A stretch of 22,725 bases of DNA from Halieaceae bacterium (GCA_003523185.1 DPGN01000040.1:20781-43505); one strand, 5' to 3'. Positions 14,991 to 22,725 are shown, numbered from the stretch's first letter. Notes: a model not told the origin generated them from the sequence alone. Made by a program: numbers and translations.

Positions 14991-15460
14991 TGCAGGTATC
15001 CCTCGGGTGCGTGATAAAGGAGCTCGCCCCCGCCGCGGCACGGCACGGTTAATTCGATGAGGGCAAACCCACTGGGCGAGAGGCTGGTATGCCCTGAGGT
15101 GTCGCACCATACATCAATTAATTGAGAAAGATAGGGCTGATGCCCAACGACCAACTGGTGTCCCGATTCTTCCGAGAGGTAGTCACCTGATACGTAATCG
15201 GTTTGACCCGGCGCCAATAGCTCTTGCGATACAAGATCTGGAAAACTCAACTCGCTCGCAATCAGACTAGCTGTCTGTTTCGTTCTGACATAGGGACTAT
15301 GAGTACACACCGTCGGCATACCCAGTCCTCGTTGCAGACACAGCGACCGGTAGAGGCCCACCGTCGCTCGCACATGTTGGACTCCCCGCTCAGTTAACTG
15401 CCGCTGAGAATCCGGGCGGCTGTAAGCCGCCTCTCCATGGCGCCACAGCGTAAGGAGCAC
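14987..15460 (-). CDS. sixA: Phosphohistidine phosphatase, SixA-like
   Basis: The 157-residue protein is a histidine phosphatase with the LWRHGEA motif: R7 and the phospho-acceptor H8, then R59 in SPYVRTKQTA and H107 in VVGHQPY. Length and motifs agree with E. coli SixA (161), which removes phosphate from histidine in the ArcB HPt domain and in the nitrogen PTS. It starts at GTG 15460, one base after the htpG stop, and its own stop overlaps the next gene by four bases. The position in an htpG operon places it under heat-shock control here. Its target protein cannot be told from the window. Confidence 0.88.
   Translation of the reverse strand: MLLTLWRHGEAAYSRPDSQRQLTERGVQHVRATVGLYRSLCLQRGLGMPTVCTHSPYVRTKQTASLIASELSFPDLVSQELLAPGQTDYVSGDYLSEESGHQLVVGHQPYLSQLIDVWCDTSGHTSLSPSGFALIELTVPCRGGGELLYHAPEGYLQ
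15000..15004 (-). promoter_or_regulatory. Ribosome binding site supporting a GTG start
   Basis: GAGGG on the minus strand lies nine bases before GTG at 14990, inside the last codons of sixA. With the GTGA overlap it supports coupled translation of sixA and the alpha/beta hydrolase. Confidence 0.65.
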
Positions 15461-15461
15461 G

Positions 15462-17363
15462 CTAGGCGCTCATCTCAACCAGCAGTTTATTCATGCGAGC
15501 CACGTAGCTCGCGGGGTCATCTAACTGGGAACCCTGTGCCAGCGTAGCTTGGTCAAGCAGAATTAGCGCGAGATCGGCGAAGCGATCTTCATCCTGCTCT
15601 CCATCCATTCGCTTAACCAGTCCATGGGATGTATTGACCTCGAGAATCGGCTCGCTATCAGGCAACTCCTGGCCTGCCGCTTCCAGAATGCGGCGCATCT
15701 GTGCGCCGAGCTCATGCTCGCCCACAACCAGACAGGCCGGTGAGTCAGTCAGTCTGAGCGTAGGACGAACCTCGCTGACACGACCGTCAAGGGCGCCTTT
15801 CAATCGCTCTAACAGTCCCTCGTTCTCGGTTTTAGCCGCTTCTAACTCGGCTTTTTCCTCTTCGGTGCTCTCGCCGAGGTCCAGTTCACCCTTGGCAATG
15901 TCCTTCAGCGCCTTTCCATCGAACTCGTTCAGGTGCCCCATCAACCAATCATCAATTCGGTCGGATAACAGCAGCACTTCAATACCTTTCTTGCGGAATA
16001 CCTCAATGTGCGGGCTATTTTTAGCGGTTACATGGTTATCAGCGACCACATAATAGATGGCGTCTTGACCGTCTTGCATACGTTCAACGTATTGCTGCAA
16101 GGAGACGTTCTGTATCGACTCATCGGTGTGTGTCGATGCAAATCGCATGAGTTCTGCGATCTTTTCTCGATTCGCGAAGTCCTCTCCTGGGCCCTCTTTT
16201 AGCACGTTGCCAAAGACATCCCAGAACGACTGATACTTTTCCTCATCCGACTTTGCCAACTTGCTCAACATGTCGAGGACGCGCTTTGTGACCGCGTTTC
16301 GCAACGAGTCCACCTGAGAACTTTGTTGCAAAATTTCCCGTGAGATATTCAGAGGTAAGTCCTGTGAATCCAAAACGCCCTTTACGAAACGCAGATAGAG
16401 CGGCAAAAACTGCTCTGCATCGTCCATGATGAAGGTTCGCTGAATGTAGAGCTTGAGACCACGCGCACCCTCCCGGTTCCAAAGATCGAACGGCGCCTGA
16501 CTTGGGATGTATAGCAACGAGGTGTAATCGAGCTTTCCTTCAACCCGGTTATGACTCCAGCTCAGTGGGTCCTGGTAGTCGCTGGAAACATGACGATAGA
16601 ACTCCTTGTATTCATCCTCACTCACATCGGAGCGGCTGCGCGTCCAGAGCGCCTTGGCTTCGTTAATGCGCTCCCACTGAGGCTCGGGCGTCTCTGACTC
16701 TGTCTCGTCGTCCTCACTGTTGGGCATCGCTTGCTCAAGCATCAAGACCGGCACAGAGATGTGGTCAGAGTATTTTTTAATAACGCTTCTGACTCGCCAG
16801 GGCGAGGCAAACTCTTGTGATTCGCTGCCCAGATGGAGTACGACTGTGGTACCCGGAGCGTCTCGCTCCGCCTCGTCAATATCGAATGCATCCTCACCAG
16901 TGGACTCCCAGCGCGTGGCCGAAGGCTCTCCCGCTTTTCGGGAAATAACCTCAACACGGTCGGCGACAATGAAGGAGGAATAAAAACCAACACCAAACTG
17001 ACCGATCAGTTGGCTGTCTTTCTGCTGATCACCACTAAGCTGCTCCATGAACGCGGCGGTTCCCGACTTCGCAATCGTACCGAGGTTATCGATAATATCG
17101 TCTCGCGACATGCCAATACCGTTGTCGCTGATCGATAAGGTCTTGGCTGTTTCATCGACATCGACGCGAATTTCATAGCCTTCGCCGCCCACATCAAGAC
17201 TACTGTCTTCGATGGCTGCAAACCGTCTCTTGTCAATGGCATCCGACGCGTTCGAGATAAGCTCTCGAAGGAAAATTTCGCGATTGGAATAAAGCGAGTG
17301 AATCATCAACTGAAGCAGTCGCTTTGCTTCAGTCTGAAATCCCATAGTTTGCTTGGAAGACAT
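15462..17363 (-). CDS. htpG: Chaperone HtpG (Hsp90 family)
   Basis: HtpG is the bacterial Hsp90, an ATP-dependent cytoplasmic chaperone working with DnaK. The 633-residue protein is full length (E. coli 624). The N-terminal ATPase of the GHKL type is intact: FLRELISNASDAIDK with E34 and N38, ISDNGIGM with D80, and GQFGVGFYSSF around 121-131. The middle domain includes LYIQRTFIMDDAEQFLP and LPLNISREILQQ with its catalytic arginine, and the C-terminal dimer domain ends in NKLLVEMSA. AGGAG lies six bases before the ATG. A sigma-32 promoter precedes the gene. sixA and an alpha/beta hydrolase follow without gaps and should share the transcript. Confidence 0.98.
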   Translation of the reverse strand: MSSKQTMGFQTEAKRLLQLMIHSLYSNREIFLRELISNASDAIDKRRFAAIEDSSLDVGGEGYEIRVDVDETAKTLSISDNGIGMSRDDIIDNLGTIAKSGTAAFMEQLSGDQQKDSQLIGQFGVGFYSSFIVADRVEVISRKAGEPSATRWESTGEDAFDIDEAERDAPGTTVVLHLGSESQEFASPWRVRSVIKKYSDHISVPVLMLEQAMPNSEDDETESETPEPQWERINEAKALWTRSRSDVSEDEYKEFYRHVSSDYQDPLSWSHNRVEGKLDYTSLLYIPSQAPFDLWNREGARGLKLYIQRTFIMDDAEQFLPLYLRFVKGVLDSQDLPLNISREILQQSSQVDSLRNAVTKRVLDMLSKLAKSDEEKYQSFWDVFGNVLKEGPGEDFANREKIAELMRFASTHTDESIQNVSLQQYVERMQDGQDAIYYVVADNHVTAKNSPHIEVFRKKGIEVLLLSDRIDDWLMGHLNEFDGKALKDIAKGELDLGESTEEEKAELEAAKTENEGLLERLKGALDGRVSEVRPTLRLTDSPACLVVGEHELGAQMRRILEAAGQELPDSEPILEVNTSHGLVKRMDGEQDEDRFADLALILLDQATLAQGSQLDDPASYVARMNKLLVEMSA

Positions 17364-17394
17364 TATTGGCTCCTGTCAATTCTTCATGGTCAAC

Positions 17395-17423
17395 AGATGG
17401 GGCGAAAGCCCCTCGATTTCAAG
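17395..17423 (-). promoter_or_regulatory. Sigma-32 heat-shock promoter of htpG
   Basis: On the minus strand, CTTGAAA (17417-17423) and CCCCATCT (17395-17402) are 14 bases apart. This fits the sigma-32 consensus CTTGAAA, 11 to 16 bases, CCCCATNT at every specified base. The start of transcription should be near 17388, about 25 bases before the ATG. The spacer and -10 share a perfect GGGGC/GCCCC inverted repeat (17399-17412) with a four-base loop. Confidence 0.92.
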
Positions 17424-17455
17424 CGCTGGAGGTAAAAAAATCCAGTAGAGGGCAC

Positions 17456-17480
17456 AAAAAAGCCCGCATCAGCGGGCTTT
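17456..17480 (-). terminator. Rho-independent terminator of the suc operon
   Basis: On the minus strand AGCCCGC (17472-17478) pairs with GCGGGCT (17461-17467) around a TGAT loop, extended by A-T pairs, and runs into six T (17461-17456). It begins 22 bases after the sucD stop and separates the TCA operon from the htpG promoter. Confidence 0.92.
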
Positions 17481-17501
17481 CAGAACAGCAGGTAATAAAC
17501 C

Positions 17502-18374
17502 TTACCAACCGGTGATCTCAGCCATTGCAGTACCGATATCAGCAAGCGAGCGAACAGTCCGCACGCCAGCTTCCTCGAGCGCTGCAAATTTCTCATCCGC
17601 AGTGCCCTTACCACCCGAGATAATCGCACCCGCGTGTCCCATGCGCTTGCCTTTTGGTGCAGTGACACCTGCGATGTACGACACGACGGGCTTGGTCACG
17701 TTCTCTTTGATAAATGCCGCCGCTTCTTCTTCGGCCGAACCACCAATCTCGCCAATCATGACAATCGACTCGGTCGCGTCATCTCCCTGGAACAGGGCCA
17801 AGATATCGATGAAGTTAGAGCCAGGAATCGGATCACCGCCAATACCAACACACGTTGATTGCCCAAAGCCAGCGTCGGTGGTTTGCTTCACTGCCTCGTA
17901 AGTCAACGTACCCGATCGAGACACGATGCCAACTCGGCCTGGCAGGTGAATATGACCCGGCATGATGCCTATCTTGCACTCCCCTGGCGTGATGACACCG
18001 GGACAGTTGGGTCCAATCAAGCGAACACCCAGCTCGTCACAACGTACCTTTGCATCCAACATATCCAGCGTTGGAATACCTTCCGTAATGCAGACAATCA
18101 ATTCGACGCCCGCATTAGCGGCCTCAAGAATTGAGTCTTTGCAGAACGGCGCTGGCACGTAGATCACGGAAGCATTGGCACCAGTCTGTGATACCGCATC
18201 ACTGACGGTGTCGAAGACGGGAAGTCCGAGATGCTCTTGTCCGCCTTTTCCGGGCGTTACACCACCCACCATTTTGGTGCCGTAAGCAATTGCCTGCTCT
18301 GAGTGGAATGTACCCTGTGATCCCGTGAAGCCCTGACAAATAACACGGGTGTCTTTATTAATCAGAATGCTCAT
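17502..18374 (-). CDS. sucD: Succinyl-CoA synthetase (ADP/GDP-forming) alpha subunit
   Basis: SucD with SucC converts succinyl-CoA to succinate and makes a nucleoside triphosphate, in the TCA cycle. The 290-residue protein is full length. It has the CoA-binding GFTGSQGTFHSEQ (15-27), the GPNCPGVITPGECKIGIMP block (121-139), SRSGTLTYE, and the phosphorylated histidine H247 in MGHAGAIISGGKGTA. Its ATG overlaps the sucC stop by four bases and GGAGG precedes it, as usual for this pair. It is the last gene of the suc operon and is followed by a strong terminator. Confidence 0.98.
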   Translation of the reverse strand: MSILINKDTRVICQGFTGSQGTFHSEQAIAYGTKMVGGVTPGKGGQEHLGLPVFDTVSDAVSQTGANASVIYVPAPFCKDSILEAANAGVELIVCITEGIPTLDMLDAKVRCDELGVRLIGPNCPGVITPGECKIGIMPGHIHLPGRVGIVSRSGTLTYEAVKQTTDAGFGQSTCVGIGGDPIPGSNFIDILALFQGDDATESIVMIGEIGGSAEEEAAAFIKENVTKPVVSYIAGVTAPKGKRMGHAGAIISGGKGTADEKFAALEEAGVRTVRSLADIGTAMAEITGW

Positions 18375-19540
18375 GCGGCACCTCCAGCAGCAGCAACCAC
18401 CTGCTGAGCCGCATCGGTGAGGCTCGTAGCTGCAATAATGTTTAGACCGCTCTCAGCGAGCACCTCTCTTCCAAGTTCAGCGTTATTGCCCTCAAGTCGC
18501 ACAACGACGGGGACTTCAACACCGACCTCGTTGACCGCGCCGATAACACCCTCGGCAATGAGATCGCAGCGAACGATGCCACCAAAGATGTTGATGAGTA
18601 CCGCTTGAACGTTTTCATCACTCAAAATGATCTTGAATGCCTCAGTAACGCGCTCTTTGGTTGCACCGCCACCCACGTCAAGGAAGTTAGCCGGCTGACC
18701 ACCGTGCAACTTCACAATATCCATCGTGCCCATGGCGAGGCCTGCACCGTTGACCATACAGCCAATATTGCCCTCGAGCGCCACGTAGTTCAGCTCCCAA
18801 GCGGCAGCGGCAGCTTCACGCTCGTCTTCCTGAGACGGATCATGCATCGCCTGAAGGTCTTTGTGCCGGTACATGGCATTGGAATCCACCACAACCTTGG
18901 CGTCGAGACAATGAAGGTTGCCCTCATCGGTAATTACTAGAGGGTTAACCTCGATCAACGCGAGATCCTTCTCCTTAAACAAAGTGGCTAAGCCATTGAA
19001 AATATTCACAAACTGCTTAATTTGCTGGCCCGTCAGACCGAGTTTGAACGCCAGCTCTCTACCTTGATATGGCTGAGGCCCCACGAGCGGGTCAATGGTA
19101 GCTTTGAGGATCTTCTCAGGCGTTTCCTCGGCCACTTTCTCGATTTCGACGCCACCTTCAGTGGACGCCATGAAGACAATACGACGAGTCGAGCGATCAA
19201 CAACAGCACCCAAGTAAAGCTCATCAGCGATATCAGTGCAGGTCTCTACCAGAATCTTGGAAACTGGCTGGCCGTTGGCATCAGTTTGGTAGGTGACCAA
19301 GTTTTTACCTAGCCAGCTCTCCGCAAAAGCGCGCGCCTCAGCCGGTGAGTCGACAAGTTTGACACCACCCGCTTTTCCACGCCCACCGGCGTGAACCTGT
19401 GCCTTAACAACCCATTTGTCGCCCCCAATTGCCTTTGCAGCCGCTTCAGCAGCGTCAGGCGTATCGACAGCCTGACCAACAGATACGGGTAAACCATATT
19501 CTGCGAACAGCGCCTTGCCCTGATATTCGTGCAAGTTCAT
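18371..19540 (-). CDS. sucC: Succinyl-CoA synthetase beta subunit
   Basis: SucC holds the ATP-grasp nucleotide site of the tetrameric or dimeric succinyl-CoA synthetase. The 389-residue protein (E. coli 388) starts MNLHEYQGKALFAEYGLPV. It has KAQVHAGGRGKAGGVKL in the ATP-grasp fold, LIEVNPLVI with metal-binding residues, LDVGGGATKERV, and NIFGGIVRCDLIAEGV in the subunit-interface domain. AGGGGG lies a few bases before its ATG. It follows lpd after 80 bases that contain a hairpin, and overlaps sucD by four bases. Confidence 0.98.
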   Translation of the reverse strand: MNLHEYQGKALFAEYGLPVSVGQAVDTPDAAEAAAKAIGGDKWVVKAQVHAGGRGKAGGVKLVDSPAEARAFAESWLGKNLVTYQTDANGQPVSKILVETCTDIADELYLGAVVDRSTRRIVFMASTEGGVEIEKVAEETPEKILKATIDPLVGPQPYQGRELAFKLGLTGQQIKQFVNIFNGLATLFKEKDLALIEVNPLVITDEGNLHCLDAKVVVDSNAMYRHKDLQAMHDPSQEDEREAAAAAWELNYVALEGNIGCMVNGAGLAMGTMDIVKLHGGQPANFLDVGGGATKERVTEAFKIILSDENVQAVLINIFGGIVRCDLIAEGVIGAVNEVGVEVPVVVRLEGNNAELGREVLAESGLNIIAATSLTDAAQQVVAAAGGAA

Positions 19541-19587
19541 ACATCCCCCTTTGTGAGTTTACGAGGGCTCGCTAAGCACAGCCCCGA

Positions 19588-19609
19588 CCCCGATCCTCGC
19601 AAATCGGGG
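19588..19609 (-). other. Intergenic hairpin between lpd and sucC
   Basis: CCCCGAT (19588-19594) and ATCGGGG (19603-19609) are perfect 7-base arms around eight bases, within the 80-base gap. There is no T run after it on the coding strand, so it is not a standard terminator. It could stabilise the upstream sucAB-lpd message or lower the output of sucCD relative to it. Confidence 0.5.
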
Positions 19610-19620
19610 ATTTGAAGTTG

Positions 19621-21057
19621 TTATCGTCGCTTACGATTCGGCATGTGGATCGCCATGCCATCGACGGCTAGCGCCGCTTCATGAACCGCTTCAGACATGG
19701 TCGGATGACCAAAGACCATCAGCTGAACATCCTCAGCGCTGCCACCAAATTCCATGGTGATCACCATTTGCTGCACCAGGTCCGCTGCAGCCGGCCCAAT
19801 GGCATGTGCCCCCAGAATTCTGTCTGTGTTTGCGTCCGCAATGATCTTTACAAATCCGTCAGTCTCACCACTCGCTAAAGCTCGACCAATGGCCGCGAAT
19901 GGAAATGAGCCTGCTTTGTAATCAACACCTTCTGCTTTGAGCTCTTGCTCGGTCTTACCCACCGCCGCGATCTCAGGATGTGTATAAATAATCGATGGGA
20001 CGCATTCATAATTGAGCTGAACAGGCTTGCCATGGATACGCTCCGCAACCATAACGCCCTCTTCTGACCCCTTGTGCGCCAGCATAGGCCCGCGAACGAT
20101 ATCGCCAATCGCCCATACGCCAGGCGCTTCGGTCGCGCAGTAGTCATTTACGAAAACGAACCCTCGTTCATCCATAGTGACGCCAGAGTCGCTCGAGAAA
20201 AGGTCTTTGGTACGTGGGCGACGCCCTACCGAAACAATCAGGCGATCGAATTCGGCCGACTTTTCCTCGCCCTTTTCGGTGTAAGTCACAGTAACCGCAG
20301 CTTTCTTAACGCTAGTGCCAGTGACAAGCGCATTCAATCGAATATCGAGGCCTTGCTTTTTGAAGACCTTCGCGGCTTCCTTGCTAACTTGCGCATCCAT
20401 CATTGGCAGGAAAGAGTCGAGCGCCTCAAACAAGACAACCTCCGAGCCTAATCGGCCCCAGACACTGCCCAACTCCAATCCAATAACACCCGCGCCTATA
20501 ACCCCAAGTCGTTTCGGGACCTCATCAAAGGTTAATGCGCCCGTACTGTCGACAATGACCGCATCATCGGTCGGTGCAGGCGGAATGGTCACCGGCTCTG
20601 AACCCGAGGCTAGGACAACGTTTGCCGCGGAAAGCACTGTTTTCTCGCCATCTGCTGCGGTGACCTCAACATTGCGCCCAGAGAGTAGCTTGCCCTTTCC
20701 TTGCACGACAGTGACCCCGTTATGCTGCAGCAGTGAAGAAACACCACCCGTTAGCTGAGTCACAATCTTGTCTTTTCGCTTCATCATCCCCGCAACATCA
20801 ATGGCAGGCGCACCCACATCGATCCCGTGCACCGAGAAGTGATCGCGAGCTTCTGTAAACTTGTGCGAGCTATCCAGCAGCGCCTTCGATGGTATGCAAC
20901 CAACATTCAGACAAGTACCGCCAAACACCGGCTTTCCCTTTGGATCGGCCCATGATTCGACGACCGCGGTGTTCAAACCAAGCTGTGCACACTTGATAGC
21001 ACAGGCATAGCCGGCAGGTCCCGAACCGATAACTACTACATCGTATGAATCGCTCAT
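19621..21057 (-). CDS. lpd: Dihydrolipoyl dehydrogenase (E3)
   Basis: Lpd reoxidises the lipoyl arm of 2-acid dehydrogenase complexes and reduces NAD. The 478-residue FAD protein has the dinucleotide motif VVIGSGPAGYACA (8-20), the redox pair C49 and C54 in GGTCLNVGCIPSK, a second NAD motif GVIGAGVIGLELG, and the acid-base pair H451/E456 in FGHPTMSEAVHEA. GGAGG lies ten bases before the ATG. It sits between sucB and sucC, as in Pseudomonas (lpdG), so it is probably the E3 of the 2-oxoglutarate complex and may also serve others. The end of the gene lies 11 bases from the intergenic hairpin. Confidence 0.97.
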   Translation of the reverse strand: MSDSYDVVVIGSGPAGYACAIKCAQLGLNTAVVESWADPKGKPVFGGTCLNVGCIPSKALLDSSHKFTEARDHFSVHGIDVGAPAIDVAGMMKRKDKIVTQLTGGVSSLLQHNGVTVVQGKGKLLSGRNVEVTAADGEKTVLSAANVVLASGSEPVTIPPAPTDDAVIVDSTGALTFDEVPKRLGVIGAGVIGLELGSVWGRLGSEVVLFEALDSFLPMMDAQVSKEAAKVFKKQGLDIRLNALVTGTSVKKAAVTVTYTEKGEEKSAEFDRLIVSVGRRPRTKDLFSSDSGVTMDERGFVFVNDYCATEAPGVWAIGDIVRGPMLAHKGSEEGVMVAERIHGKPVQLNYECVPSIIYTHPEIAAVGKTEQELKAEGVDYKAGSFPFAAIGRALASGETDGFVKIIADANTDRILGAHAIGPAAADLVQQMVITMEFGGSAEDVQLMVFGHPTMSEAVHEAALAVDGMAIHMPNRKRR

Positions 21058-21072
21058 AGTTGATAATCCTCC

Positions 21073-22302
21073 TTACAGCTGGAGCAAGATGCGTGATGGA
21101 TCCTCGATTAACTCCTTCACCGTCACCAAGAACTGAACGGCTGTTTTACCGTCAATGAGACGATGATCGTAGGAGAGTGCGAGATACATCATTGGACGAA
21201 TGACAACCTCTCCATCGACTGCAACGGGACGATCTTTAATCGTGTGCATCCCAAGAATCGCGGTTTGAGGCGGATTAAGAATTGGTGTGGACAGCAGAGA
21301 GCCAAAGACACCACCATTCGATACGGTGAACGTGCCACCCGTCATTTCATCGATCGTGAGCTTCTTATCGCGCGCCTTCAGACCCAAATCTCGAATCGCT
21401 GCTTCGACATCGGCAATGCTCATAAAGTCAGCATCGCGCAGGACGGGCACTACAAGACCCTCCTCTGTTGAAACGGCAACACCGATGTCTTGGTAACCAT
21501 GGTAGACCACATCATTACCATCAATTGACGCGTTGACCTCGGGGAAACGCTTCAACGCCTCACAACAGGCTCTGACGAAGAAGCCCATGAAGCCAAGACG
21601 GGTCCCGTTGTGTGTTTTTTCAAACTGGTCTTTGTATTGCGACCGCAATCGCATTAGAGGTGCCATATCCACTTCGTTAAAGGTTGTCAGCATGGCCGTT
21701 TGCTGCGTTGCGGATAGCAAACGCTCAGCAATGCGTGCCCGCATTCGTGTCATAGGAACACGCCGCTCAATACGCTCACTCGTGGGCCCGTGCAAACTAG
21801 TACTTGCCACAGGCGCTGCTGTCGCCGCGGGTTGTGGCGCAGGCTGAGGTGCCGGTGCGGGCGCAGGCGCGGGGGCTTGGTCAGCCATATGAGCCAACAC
21901 GTCTTCTTTGTTGATCCGTCCGTCTTTTCCCGTTCCTTTGATGGCGCTGGCATCCAACCCATACTCCTCAACCAGCTGACGTGCCGCTGGTCCCATGGGT
22001 ACAACTACCTCAGTTTTTTCCACAGTGGCGGGTGTCGGTGAGGCCTCGACAGTTTCTGTTGCCTCGCCAGGCGTTAACTCAGCAAGGAGCGCCTCACTTT
22101 CAATGGTGTTCCCAACATCGACTAAGATGCGATCCAGCCGACCCGCCTCGGGAGCAACCACTTCCATTACGACTTTGTCGGTCTCGATTTCAACCAACAA
22201 CTCATCTCGCTGAACAAAATCGCCTTCCTGCTTGTGCCACAGAGATACTTCTCCGTCAGCTACTGATTCAGGAAATGCCGGCGCTTTGATTTCTATTTTC
22301 AT
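21073..22302 (-). CDS. sucB: Dihydrolipoyl succinyltransferase, E2 of 2-oxoglutarate dehydrogenase
   Basis: SucB forms the core of the 2-oxoglutarate dehydrogenase complex and moves the succinyl group from lipoate to CoA. Its 409 residues contain one lipoyl domain with K43 in IETDKVVMEV and a peripheral-subunit-binding domain (about 102-139, GPAARQLVEEYGLDAS). A Pro-Ala-rich linker follows (about 141-166), then the catalytic domain with H380 and D384 in SYDHRLIDGKTAVQFL. A single lipoyl domain and the MKIEIKAPAFPESVADG start mark it as the succinyl rather than the acetyl enzyme. It follows sucA by 36 bases and precedes lpd by 15. Confidence 0.97.
   Translation of the reverse strand: MKIEIKAPAFPESVADGEVSLWHKQEGDFVQRDELLVEIETDKVVMEVVAPEAGRLDRILVDVGNTIESEALLAELTPGEATETVEASPTPATVEKTEVVVPMGPAARQLVEEYGLDASAIKGTGKDGRINKEDVLAHMADQAPAPAPAPAPQPAPQPAATAAPVASTSLHGPTSERIERRVPMTRMRARIAERLLSATQQTAMLTTFNEVDMAPLMRLRSQYKDQFEKTHNGTRLGFMGFFVRACCEALKRFPEVNASIDGNDVVYHGYQDIGVAVSTEEGLVVPVLRDADFMSIADVEAAIRDLGLKARDKKLTIDEMTGGTFTVSNGGVFGSLLSTPILNPPQTAILGMHTIKDRPVAVDGEVVIRPMMYLALSYDHRLIDGKTAVQFLVTVKELIEDPSRILLQL
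21814..21876 (-). repeat. Pro-Ala repeat encoding the SucB linker
   Basis: Residues 143-163 of SucB are almost only Ala, Pro and Gln (APAPAPAPAPQPAPQPAA). The DNA shows the matching GC-rich short-period repeat. Such flexible linkers are normal in E2 proteins and tend to vary in length between relatives. Confidence 0.75.
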
Positions 22303-22338
22303 GATAATCGTCCGTTTTACTGCGTCTTATTCAGCTCT

Positions 22339-22725
22339 TCACCCCAGAGCCGCTGAAATAAATGTTTCTTGTTCTTGCACGTGCAATGCGGTGTAGCCTG
22401 CGGAAACAGATGCCGACGGAGTTCGTCCGACATAGCGGAGCTCCGCACCAAACATCGCCAGTGAGACCAGCCGTCGCATGGCATCCTGGATCGAGTACCA
22501 CGCCCCCTGGTTCATGGGCTCTTCCTGACACCACACGACGCTCGCCTCTCTTGAGTAGGTGCCCAGAATTTCCTTCAATTGTGCCTCGGGCAATGGGTAG
22601 AGCTGCTCAACCCGAATAAGGGCAACATGATCTGCACCGCGATCGTCCCGAGCTGCGTCGAGGTCGTAGTAGACCTTGCCTGAGCACAAGACAACCCGCG
22701 TTACTGCTGTCTTATCAGTGACATG
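22339..22725 (-). CDS. sucA: 2-oxoglutarate dehydrogenase E1, C-terminal part (5' end outside window)
   Basis: The frame is open from the right edge to TGA at 22339-22341, giving 128 C-terminal residues of a protein normally about 940 long. VVLCSGKVYYDLDAAR, IRVEQLYPLP, VVWCQEEPMNQGAWY, and RYVGRTPSASVSAGYTALH followed by a short tail are the hallmark C-terminus of the thiamine-diphosphate E1 component. The reading frame continues upstream of the window edge, so the start cannot be seen. sucB follows on the same strand after 36 bases, as expected for the suc operon. Confidence 0.96.
   Translation of the reverse strand, partial: HVTDKTAVTRVVLCSGKVYYDLDAARDDRGADHVALIRVEQLYPLPEAQLKEILGTYSREASVVWCQEEPMNQGAWYSIQDAMRRLVSLAMFGAELRYVGRTPSASVSAGYTALHVQEQETFISAALG

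Noticed and set aside
14991..15110. N-terminal extension of the alpha/beta hydrolase from an ATG at 15110
   Set aside because: The added 40 residues lie inside sixA in another frame and do not resemble the family, while GTG at 14990 has a ribosome site and a coupled GTGA overlap.
15634..16053. A 139-codon plus-strand frame inside htpG
   Set aside because: It is antisense to conserved htpG sequence, with a Ser- and Arg-rich translation and no recognisable motif.
17399..17412. GGGGC/GCCCC stem as a terminator
   Set aside because: It lacks a T run on either side and lies within the sigma-32 promoter; the real terminator of the suc operon is at 17456-17480.
20315..20758. A 147-codon open frame on the plus strand inside lpd
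   Set aside because: It is fully antisense to a gene with every catalytic motif, and its translation is low-complexity Ser/Thr/Pro-rich as expected of a shadow frame.

Overview
This window looks like a chromosomal core region of a gammaproteobacterium, most likely a marine or other non-enteric one (inference). Pointers are the long, single-chain QueF, EpmC, the YadGH exporter pair, PdxB, TusA, SixA, and the suc order sucA-sucB-lpd-sucC-sucD, which is Pseudomonas-like because lpd lies inside the cluster. Coding density is very high. No gap exceeds about 140 bases, genes often overlap by 1 to 4 bases, and I see no insertion sequence, integrase, prophage gene or CRISPR array.

Layout. The left edge holds a large amidohydrolase of the N-acyl-D-amino-acid deacylase group, read leftward and cut by the edge (1-1580). 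Next comes a leftward operon yadG-yadH-queF (4101-1658), a type-2 ABC exporter followed by preQ0 reductase. A tRNA-Glu/tRNA-Gly pair (4243-4400) reads rightward from a strong promoter with a GC-rich discriminator. A rightward sulfur-amino-acid operon follows (4480-7519): O-acetylhomoserine sulfhydrylase, an alpha/beta hydrolase and a homocysteine S-methyltransferase. Then comes a leftward group (10664-7521): an exported methyltransferase-like protein, tusA, epmC, pdxB and, after a 69-base gap, msrB. A GcvR-like double-ACT protein (10754-11290) diverges from it. Leftward prmB-aroC and a small two-helix membrane protein follow, with folE diverging from prmB.

Right part. A leftward heat-shock operon htpG-sixA-alpha/beta hydrolase (17363-14094) is preceded by a near-consensus sigma-32 promoter. 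Beyond a clear terminator lies the TCA operon: the sucA 3' end, sucB, lpd, sucC and sucD, all leftward.

How the genes work together. SucA/SucB/Lpd form the 2-oxoglutarate dehydrogenase complex, and SucCD converts its succinyl-CoA product. MetY and the methyltransferase can make homocysteine and then methionine. AroC, FolE, PdxB and QueF supply chorismate, pterin, pyridoxal phosphate and queuosine. PrmB, EpmC and TusA modify parts of the translation apparatus. HtpG and MsrB deal with protein damage.

Nothing here is clearly a new system. The most notable items are the sigma-32-driven htpG-sixA-hydrolase operon, the metY-hydrolase-methyltransferase operon, an inverted repeat between the exported methyltransferase and the ACT gene, and an amidohydrolase with apparently divergent metal ligands. 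Several starts were revised by ribosome-binding-site evidence (prmB, the exported methyltransferase, the downstream alpha/beta hydrolase, metY).
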